This document shows positions 57,093 to 64,000 of a stretch of DNA of 64,000 nt, piece by piece. The position numbers and the translations under genes were made by a program. Under the pieces are notes generated by a model. It was not told where the DNA came from and made no database searches. It saw nothing but the letters and a program-made list of their open reading frames with translations. The number at the start of each line of letters is the position of its first letter. Position 1 is the stretch's first letter. This stretch comes from Ipomoea triloba (Eukaryota > Streptophyta > Magnoliopsida > Solanales > Convolvulaceae), in contig NC_044925.1 in NCBI RefSeq assembly GCF_003576645.1, forward strand, positions 6,374,287 through 6,438,286. Reading direction: 5' to 3'.

Positions 57093-58375
57093 ACATCTTC
57101 TTCCTTGATCTCCAAAGTCCTGCGCCTTTTAGGGACAGCAATTTTAGTGAAATCTTCTAGCAGACATCTCTTAACAGGATGTGCAACAGCATCCTGTGTA
57201 CCATTTTGAATATCTTCCCCTAACTGAACAAAAGCCACGCCATTCCCACCATTTCCAGCCAATAAGTCAGCTTCATTAACCTCTACTATATGTTCATAAG
57301 CATCCCCCAAGTTCACTACATCATGGCCAGCAAAGAAATCCTAAGAACAAACCATAAAACTGTCAATTTTACCTGAAATAGGATTAAGAATGTTGTTTAA
57401 GTTAAAAACAATAAGTAGAAAAGTATAGCTGTACCTCATCAATGTTGTTCACACTGCCCTCATCACCAATAAATGGTGAACCAACTGGCAGCACACTGCC
57501 CTCATCACCAATAAATGGTGAACCAACTGGCAGAACACTGCCCTCATCACCAATAAATGGTGAACCAACTGGCAGAACACAGTCACCATCCAGATGACCA
57601 CAATACTTAACAATAGAATCACTTCCCTGAAATAGGATTAAGAATGTAGTTTAAGTTAAAAACAATAAGTAGAAAAGTATAGCTGTACCTCATCAATGTT
57701 GTTCACACTGCCCTCATCACCAATAAATGGTGAACCAACTGGCAGCACACTGCCCTCATCACCAATAAATGGTGAACCAACTGGCAGAACACTGCCCTCA
57801 TCACCAATAAATGGTGAACCAACTGGCAGAACACCACCATCCAGATGACCACAATACTTAGCAATAGAATCACTTCCCTTGTCAATTCCCAAAACAATAA
57901 AAGGAGATTGTAGGCTATCAATCTGCTCCTTCTTCATCACAATCTTGAAAAGCATCCTCTGATTTGTAAGAGCCCCCAACTGAATAAGTAACATAAACTG
58001 CACTTTTTTCAGTAATGTGAGTACCTGGCATCTTCCAGGGCAAAGTCAATGAGCCTAGCCATCCTCCCACCCACATTCCTCTCAACAGGAGAGTATATCT
58101 CTACTACCCTGCCTATAATATCTACAATAACACATTTCATTGATAATAATATAGATTACAGTATATGGGGAAACTTTGAGATTTTTAAACATACCTATCA
58201 ATATTTGTTGGAATAAGCGAGGGGAATGACTTGTTGGAATATTTCTCCACCTGCTTCTTATCAATAGTTGCATGCATGAAGGTCCCCTAAATTCATAAAA
58301 GAAAGATTTTTTACAACCACTAACCTCTAGGCATTCAATAGCAGCGAACCAGACGTACTCTAACAGCCTTGGGTG
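57093..58375 (-). pseudogene. RPA 70 kDa subunit-like pseudogene in Helitron 2
   Basis: Transcript order on the minus strand: AVRVRLVRCY, stop TGA (58337-58335), MPR, donor; acceptor TTTAG then GTFMHATIDKKQVEKYS (58286-58195); acceptor TTGTAG then DIIGRVVEIYSPVERNVGGR, MARLIDFALEDA (58122-58026), an OB-fold start; RMLFKIVMKKEQIDSLQ, FIVLGIDKGSDSIAKYCGHL (57950-57850) followed by a 14-residue repeat; a duplicated exon; and the last exon DFFAGHDVVNLGDAY to VPKRRRTLEIKEEDV and stop at about 57093. Splice sites look usable, but the in-frame TGA in the first block, where relatives have a sense codon, makes a full protein unlikely. RPA1-like proteins bind single-stranded DNA and are frequent Helitron passengers. 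Confidence 0.75.
57374..57850 (-). repeat. 254 bp exon duplication with 42 bp in-frame repeats
   Basis: Two tandem copies, offset 254 bp, each with three 42 bp units (57450-57582 and 57703-57835). Each unit encodes the 14 residues VLPVGSPFIGDEGS. The downstream copy has a good acceptor (CCTATTTCAG) just before GSDSIVKYCGHLDG, so it could act as an extra exon. Confidence 0.88.
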
Positions 58376-58985
58376 GTAAAACAGGCCTTCAGTTGAGAAC
58401 CAAGAAGGAATTGACCATCCATGGCAACAGTATTACAAAGTTGTATATTTGGGTGCACCGGTTGCTTATGTAGATGTCGAAGGGGATTGTATGAATATAT
58501 ATACCAAGAAATCAGCATAGATGAGAGCAATGTAATCATCACGCAGGAGCTATAGCCAGTAACCTATTTAGGATTAAACACCTAGAATCGGTTTCCAATG
58601 AACAACATTAAATGCAAAGAACAACTAATAGACCAATTAGAATTCAGTTAGAGATAAAGAGAAAAATTTGGACACTATAATCTGAATAAGCGGAAAATAA
58701 ATTATTTCGAAAACAAAATCTCAACAAATTAGAAATAAGAATTCAAAAATTAGTAATGATGATAAGGGATGGGAAATGCTTAATATGAATTAAGACGTTT
58801 GCTCAGACCAAAACATTGGGAAGGCAAATCTCTACGCCCATGATTTACGAAATAAATTGAGAAGGAAAATTGGAGGATCAATTTTTGTGGATGAAAAAAA
58901 AATGCAAAAAGAAAATCAATTTTGTTGGGCGGGAGAATGGAGCAAATCTATTAGCCAAATCCCCTCTCTTTATTATAATAAGAGA

Positions 58986-59495
58986 TAAGAGATAAGAGAT
59001 AAATATAAATGCATGCATTAACTGTCGAAATACCATATATTTAAAATAAAGGAAAATGGAAAGAAGTAGAAATACCGTAGTTAACAAATAAAGGAAAATG
59101 GAAAGAAGTAGAAATACCGTAGTTAACAAATAAAGGAAAATGGAAAGAAGTAGAAATACCGTAGTTAACAAATCTCTTTATTATAATAAGAGTAATAAGA
59201 GATAAATATAAATGCATGCATTAACTGTCGAAATACCATATATTTAAAATAAAGGAAAATGGAAAGAAGTAGAAATACCCGTAGTTAACAAATCTCTTTA
59301 TTATAATAAGAGATAAATATAAATGCATGCATTAACTGTCGAAATACCATATATTTAAAATAAAGGAAAATGGAAAGAAGTAGAAATACCGTAGTTAACA
59401 AATAAAGGAAAATGGAAAGAAGTAGAAATACCGTAGTTAACAAATAAAGGAAAATGGAAAGAAGTAGAAATACCGTAGTTAACAAATGAATAACT
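58986..59495 (-). repeat. Tandem copies of the Helitron 5' end and a 42 bp minisatellite
   Basis: Outside the 5' end of Helitron 2, the words TCTTATTATAATAAAGAGAT (minus strand) recur at about 59173-59192 and 59289-59310. Between and after them lie two blocks of three and one single unit of a ~42 bp repeat (plus strand AAATAAAGGAAAATGGAAAG then AAGTAGAAATACCGTAGTTAAC), each joined to AAATGCATGCATTAACTGTCG. So a unit of Helitron end plus minisatellite was copied in tandem. Confidence 0.85.
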
Positions 59496-59526
59496 GCGTG
59501 AAAATTGTAAAGCATTTGGAAAACCC

Positions 59527-59530
59527 AAAA
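59527..59530 (-). terminator. RNA polymerase III terminator of tRNA-Glu
   Basis: TTTT on the transcript strand, one base after the tRNA 3' end. Confidence 0.85.
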
Positions 59531-59531
59531 C

Positions 59532-59604
59532 TTCCGTTGCCGGGAATCGAACCCGGGTCTTTCGGGTGAGAGCCGAATATCCTAACCAACTAGACTACAA
59601 CGGA
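59532..59604 (-). tRNA. tRNA-Glu(CUC)
   Basis: 73 nt. Acceptor TCCGTTG pairs with CAACGGA, discriminator A, anticodon loop CTCTCAC gives CTC, anticodon stem TTCGG/CCGAA, T-arm with GGTTCGATTCC as box B, box A TAGTCTAGTTGG. 5' flank ends CACCAA (plant CAA initiation motif), and TTTT follows at once. All features of a working plant nuclear tRNA gene are present, a useful contrast with the tRNA-Thr array, which lacks the CAA motif and a close terminator. Confidence 0.96.
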
Positions 59605-59639
59605 TTGGTGTTCACATTCTAAAACATGAAGTCCTTGGT

Positions 59640-60010
59640 CTCATAAAAATGGTGTCAATGGATCAATTATCACTTAATAAATCATTATCTAATTCTTTTT
59701 ATTGAATTAAAATCAATATATATAAAATATCTTACTAAAATTCTTGTTGAGATATTTTAAATAACACCTATGTTGATATATTTTTCAATAAACCGTTTTA
59801 ATAATTTGTGATGAACTTTCAATAGTAATTTTATGAGCTTGTAGTGATTTTATGAACATATAGTAAATACTTTATGAACCTCACATATTTATTTAATGAA
59901 TTTATAATAGTGATTTTTTGAACTTGCAATAGTAACTTTATGAACTTGCACATTGACTTTATGGATATGTAGTTGTAATTTTATGGAAAATCGATTTAAT
60001 CATACCATAT
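59640..60010. repeat. Repeat related to 52730-53010
   Basis: Same ordered words as the block left of Helitron 2 (TCAATTATCACTTAA, TTGATATATTTTTCAATA, AATTTGTGATGAAC), then several TTTATGAACTTG/TTTTATGAAC repeats. Confidence 0.7.
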
Positions 60011-60024
60011 ATATTAATCATTTG

Positions 60025-60180
60025 AGTTAATACCCATTTTGGTCCTCCGACTATTAGCTAATACTTGATTTAGTCCAAAGCATTACAAGTACCTAATTTA
60101 GTCCTCTGACTTTTAAACAGTACCCAATGTCGTCCACCGTTACAATTTCGTGTTTCCACCCTTATTATCAAGAGCAAAGA
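60025..60180. mobile_element. Half MITE, GAGTTAATACCCATTTTGG type
   Basis: Similar in design to the MITE at 29339 (GAGTTAAT...TTTTGGTCCT, followed by spaced TAGTCCTCTGACTTTT words). No right end or target duplication found. Confidence 0.5.
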
Positions 60181-60321
60181 AGTCATTTTAATATATCAAG
60201 CAAATTCCTTCCTTTTAAAAATGAATTTGCGTCCAGAACAATACCCCTTACCTCCTCTGCCCTAGGGTCACACCATTTGCAGATTTACTCACGCCATTTG
60301 TAGAAGAGCATGTTGCTGCCA

Positions 60322-60990
60322 ATGAGGATGCAAAATAGGGATACTTCTTCAGCATCCTCTGGGTCAAAGAAGCAAAGATGACACTTTGGAGAAGTGATTG
60401 CAATTCTCCATTTTAATTGCGGTAATGAGTTAACCCTTCAAATCTCATGGAGTTCTGAGGATCCTGGTCGAAGATTTTGGAATTGTGTTGGTATCAATGT
60501 AAACAATTAGCATTAATTTTGTTTTCGATTTTTTTTTTAGAATTGTACAAGTTCACAAAGCTTTCGATTAGTTCATCATTTTTGTTTTTGTTTTGTTTTT
60601 TTTTTCTTTTACTAGTCAAACCAGAATTGCTTCACAAATTTTTTTGGACTAATTGTTTGTATTTAGTTATTTATTTATTTAGAACGGTTGAGAAATCTGT
60701 TTTTCATAAATGCATACAGGGCATGCAGTTGCACTCATGTGGATTTTTTGATTGGTTTGATCCTCCAATGTGTTCACGGTCGAAGAAGATCATTCATGGA
60801 TTGTTGAAGAGGATGAACTGAAATGAGGAAAAAATTGAGAGGCTCAAAGCATTATTACGAAGTGGCAATGGTCCAAAAAAATATTGTAATGGGAAATGGC
60901 TCAAAGCATAGTTCTTGGTAGCCATAGGAGTAGTAATGGTTAATGTCATGTCAAAGAAATATGGAAAACCTAGTGATCTTTATAGGTTGC
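60322..60990 (+). pseudogene. GRF-type zinc-finger protein, pseudogene
   Basis: Exon 1 (60322-60498): MRMQNRDTSSASSGSKKQR, stop TGA, HFGEVIAILHFNCGNELTLQ, ISWSSEDPGRRFWNCVGIN, donor AATGTAAAC. Exon 2 from 60720 after CATACAG: GMQLHSCGFFDWFDPPMCSR, SKKIIHGLLKRMN, stop TGA, NEEKIERLKALLRSG, then a hydrophobic FLVAIGVVMVNVM after a TAG. The PGRRFW-x-C and CGFFxWxDPP pattern is the GRF zinc finger, followed as in small plant GRF proteins by a short coil and a C-terminal hydrophobic segment. The first Cys of the usual C-x-C-G looks replaced (FNCG), and three in-frame stops are present. GRF domains are thought to bind nucleic acid. Confidence 0.8.
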
Positions 60991-61559
60991 CATGAGATTA
61001 TGTAATTGCTCACTATTTTGTATTTATAATGCTCACTATATAATGTAACTTCCATTCCATATTTATGGTTTCAATGCTCATTCTCTATTTTATATTTAAA
61101 TTGCTCATTGAAAAAGAGATTGCATAAATTGGGCAAAAAAAAAAAAGATTCCATAAATTGGGCAAAATATACCCCTTCACAGTTTGGTTTGTTTCTTTGT
61201 AACACTACCAACAAAAAGAAACCATGTCAACATTTTGTTTTTTCTTTTCCTTCTAACAAAACCATGCGAACACTAATACCAAAAACACTACCAACACTAC
61301 CCAAAGTTCACTCAAGTTCAATAGGTTCATTGAAATTCCCTTTGAATTTGGACTTGAACCCTATGGTAGACCTTGTTTGGTATGTTGTTGTACCCACTTT
61401 CATTGTCTTCACTTACCTTCTCAACCCAAGAATCTTCTGTTTTTTGGAAGTATGGGGAGCTGAGGAGGTTGTTGAACTAGCCTTTATTGTCTAACTTGCT
61501 TTGTCTTGACCACATCATGTGTTGGATTTTCTCTAAAAAATGATACTTGTACTAATTGC
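60991..61559. other. No recognised gene
   Basis: A forward open frame of 128 codons at 61108-61494 starts in a poly-A context, has one hydrophobic stretch (VDLVWYVVVPTFIVFTYLL) and no family features I know. ATTGCATAAATTGGGC and ATTCCATAAATTGGGC are an adjacent doublet at about 61120-61165. Confidence 0.3.
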
Positions 61560-62130
61560 ACCACCTCATGTCCTACTTCAACGTGTAGCAAACACATTAA
61601 ACCACTACAATCCCAAAGTTTAAAATAATTCGTCAGAAGAATTAAGCCCTAAAAGTACCTCAAGTGATGGATTTTCTGGATTCTCATATAGATTTTGGTT
61701 ATGAACCACCTCATTTCCTACTTCAAACTGAAAGAAGCACATTAAATAGCTCATCTACAGCCTCAAAGTTTAAAAAGAACTGTCACAAGAATTAAGCCTA
61801 AAAACTAGCTCAAGTGATGGATTTTCTGGATTCCCAGACAGATTTAGGTTATGCACTTCATCATTTCATACTTCAAACTGAAACAAGCACATTAAATAGT
61901 TCATCTACAACCTCAAAGTTTAAAACAAATTGTCACAAGAATTTAAGCTTTAAAAATACATTAACAAATGGATTTTCTGGATTCCCAGGCAGATTTAGGT
62001 TATACACCAACTCATTTCATACTTCAAACTGAGACAAACACATCATCTACAACCTCAAAGTTTAAAGCAAATTGTTACCAGAATTTAAGCTTTAAAAGCA
62101 CCTCAACAAATGGATTTTCTGGGGCAAATT
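61560..62130. repeat. Tandem repeat, period about 140-153 bp, about four copies
   Basis: The word ATGGATTTTCTGGATTC occurs at about 61665, 61815, 61967 and 62110, each time preceded by CACAAGAATT-AAGC-AAAA and CCTCAAAGTTTAAA, and followed by CATTTCATACTTCAAACTGA. Copies are diverged. Forward open frame at 61814-62032 is part of it. Confidence 0.85.
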
Positions 62131-62493
62131 CTAGAATAGGCTAAGACTGTGGAATAGGCTGAGAACATGCTTCATTTGTATGATGTGATGATGGACTTGG
62201 TTAAAATGAAAAATCAATGTAATTAGATAGGTATAACTATTAAAGTACTCATAGTCAATAACAATTAGATAGGTATAACTATTATCTGATTACCTTTCAA
62301 AGGACACTTTATACTGTTATGGCCTTTTTGTCTACACTTGGTGTAATGCAAAGTCACATGTGTCCTCAAAAGATGAATCCCATCTACTGTAAATCGATTT
62401 GCCCCTCTTGGTTTTTGTTGAATCTCATCTGCTCCCTTCTTCCTTAGTTTTTTTGGCATTCCAACTCTTACAAGTAGATAGGTGGTAGTGGTG

Positions 62494-63920
62494 TGATGGA
62501 CAATTTAATTATCCTCGCAAGTACACAAGTCAATTGTAATTTAGCGTGCAAAGCAATGTTCGAACCCACAAGGAATTGATACTACGCAATTTAATATTTT
62601 AATAGAGTTGAAAGAGAGAAAGTTAAAGTTTCAATTATAATAAATGAAGACAACTTTGGAAATAAAATAATCAAAATCAAGGAGACTAAGATAGCAGATA
62701 ATCAAAGATGAACTAGGAATATGAATCAATTACCACTACTAATTTTGCATTATAGGTCTAATCTTGCCCAATCAATTAAGGGTTAGTTCTTACTGTAATA
62801 TGACTATTCCGTACGGCGTCCAAAATAAGTCACGTGGTTTAATCATTCATATGCATAAGACATTTATTTGAACGATTAAAACCCATTAAGCCTAGAAGAA
62901 CTTACAGAATACCCTGGTTTGTGAACCAAATAAACAACTGAATAAGACAATTAAACTATTTATCCATTTACCCTCGGGAGCATGGAATTATTAGGTATGG
63001 TAGTTACTCTAAGAATTCCCTCAATTCAGTTAATCAATTATGCTAAAGTTGGTCACCCATTAACACAATCAATTAACGAAAAGATCAAAAGGTAAAACTT
63101 AATTCGATTGGCAAAATTAAACAATTAATACACAATGTTCATGGTAAATTCATCATGTCCCAGAATAAGAACTTTCAGTAGACCATTATAGTAAATGAAT
63201 TGCGACTAACAAATAATTGAACACTAAAGATTGTACTTAGCATTGTAATCAAACAGTAGGCATTAAGCATAGTCATTAGCATTTCATACTTACAGAATGA
63301 ATTGAAATGATGCTACTGTCTTCCAGAAATTAACGTTGCTACCAACCAATTTTACTGTCAAGATTAATTGCTGTCGCCGAACGGATTTTAGCTGCACCAG
63401 ACGAAAATCGTCGCCGAACCCAGCCGTACCGACCCGAGGAACTGCGAACATCGCTGCCGAACGAAACTGGCTCCAGCCACCGCCTCTGAAATTGCTATGG
63501 GGTGAATTCATGATGTTTTCTCTTCAGAATTGTCTCTATTTATATTGCCAAGACCCAATAGCTTCCTCCTAGAAATCGCTTGTCATAGCCGATGGAAGCT
63601 CTGTAGATAGCCTCTCTCGTTCGGTTGTTATTGACTAGCTTTAGTTTGCCACACAAAGGACTTTGACCACCGAGAATTAAAATTATTGTTTTAATTAAAT
63701 AAAATGAATTAGAGCGCAAATAAAATTCTACACTTATTAAAACTCCATATTGACCAAATACGACTAAACTACTATTATTAGTATTATTATAAGAATTATC
63801 ACAAAAATATAATGTAAATAAAAGTGCAATAATTTAATAAGATAAAGTAAAAATATGACTAATTAATAAAAATTATTAAATCAAACATTATGAAATAAAG
63901 TATAAAAATTGCACTCATCA
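62494..63920 (-). mobile_element. Solo LTR (1427 bp) with 5 bp target duplication
   Basis: Minus strand from TGATGAGTGCAATTTTTATA at 63920 to TTGTCCATCA at 62494. Both flanks carry TGGTG (62489-62493 and 63921-63925), the 5 bp duplication of LTR retrotransposon integration. A TATA-form AATATAAATAGAG lies at about 63533-63545 on the same strand. No internal coding, no second LTR. The TGATGAGTGC start resembles Gypsy-type LTRs; the superfamily is inferred. Confidence 0.88.
63533..63545 (-). promoter_or_regulatory. TATA element of the solo LTR
   Basis: AATATAAATAGAG about 380 bp into the LTR, consistent with the U3/R boundary. Confidence 0.5.
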
Positions 63921-64000
63921 TGGTGCCACTCTTTGTGTTTCAGGCCATCCATCAAGATCAGCCATAGGATTTATGCATCTTCCATAAACTGCTAAGTATG

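Larger units (their letters stand above)
53029..58985 (-). mobile_element. Helitron 2 (5957 bp)
   Basis: Minus strand. 5' end at 58985: TCTCTTATTATAATAAAGAG preceded by A. 3' end at 53029: hairpin CCGTG-CATCA-CACGG, then GTGGCATACTAG, followed by T. These are the standard Helitron ends and A/T target. Near the 5' end it carries an RPA1-like pseudogene in element orientation, and near the 3' end the C-terminus of the Helitron PIF1-type helicase. The Rep domain and most of the helicase are missing. Between them are plus-strand pieces: a second RPA-like exon relic and a promoter-like region with open, possibly spliced exons. Mostly a deleted autonomous element with acquired sequence. Confidence 0.87.
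62265..64000 (-). pseudogene. MULE transposase C-terminus, split by a solo LTR
   Basis: Minus strand. Right of the LTR (64000-63921): VYGRCINPMADLDGWPETQR and VAP; left of it, after one frame change: VRVGMPKKLRKKGADEIQQ, and HYTKCRQKGHNSIKCPLKG. In MuDR-like transposases a Y-x-I-x-P-x-WP block is followed by PP, a GRPKKLR-type basic motif and a CCHC knuckle (C-x2-C-x4-H-x4-C). Here the first Cys of the knuckle is Tyr. The rest of the transposase would lie beyond the right edge of the window. The 1.4 kb LTR and the frameshift make it a pseudogene. Confidence 0.8.

Noticed and set aside
58878..59515. Minus-strand open frames with LLTTVFLLLSIFLY repeats
   Set aside because: Translation of the 42 bp minisatellite next to the Helitron 5' end.

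Overview
This window is nuclear DNA from a eudicot plant, probably an asterid. It has an AT-rich background, spliced genes with plant-type introns, a light-harvesting chlorophyll a/b protein gene, a spliced WPP-domain-associated protein gene like the one known from tomato, plant tRNA genes, and the usual plant transposon families (Copia, L1-type LINE with RNase H, MULE, hAT, CACTA, Helitron). The species cannot be named from the sequence. Only about five percent of the window is ordinary gene; the rest is repeats and mobile DNA in many states of decay.

Layout. 0-3 kb: Copia gag relic broken by a CACTA-like element. 3.2-3.8 kb: 3' part of an Lhcb1-type gene on the minus strand, cut by a 1000-N gap. 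4.8-31.1 kb: the dominant structure, a tandem array of about 0.88-1.08 kb units. Each unit carries a tRNA-Thr-like sequence on the minus strand. I count 19 copies, and one more is probably hidden in an N gap. Three have an unbroken cloverleaf (two AGU, one CGU anticodon); the rest carry graded damage. The array is interrupted by a Copia block (PPT-LTR-PBS-gag), by a GC-rich insert, and by a 3.2 kb Helitron whose empty target site can be rebuilt from neighbouring units. 32.2-34.6 kb: a 1.2 kb sequence present twice in a row across a single N, almost certainly an unmerged contig overlap; it gives the WPP-domain-associated protein gene two copies of its last exon. 34.3-39.6 kb: that gene, minus strand, four coding exons plus a 5'UTR exon.

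40-45 kb: a 952 bp MULE-type MITE, a LINE RNase H relic split by a 485 bp hAT element, and a (TA)n-bounded element with short internal repeats. 45.0-50.4 kb: an L1-like LINE with a 14 bp target duplication, dead by internal deletion, stop codons and a changed RT catalytic residue. 53.0-59.0 kb: a minus-strand Helitron with a replication protein A-like pseudogene near its 5' end and the C-terminus of a PIF1 helicase near its 3' end; its 5' end is repeated in tandem outside the element. 59.5 kb: a canonical tRNA-Glu(CUC) gene. 60.3-61 kb: a GRF-zinc-finger pseudogene. 62.3-64 kb: the C-terminus of a MULE transposase split by a 1.4 kb solo LTR with a 5 bp target duplication.

Most unusual signals: (1) a satellite-like array that multiplies a tRNA-Thr gene and diversifies it, including anticodon-shifted copies; (2) a minisatellite inside a Copia LTR in which five successive units have different but perfectly complementary arms; (3) hairpins at the same place in three MULE-type ends whose arms differ but remain complementary; (4) tandem multiplication of a Helitron 5' end. 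These come from reading the sequence by eye; no alignments or folding programs were run.
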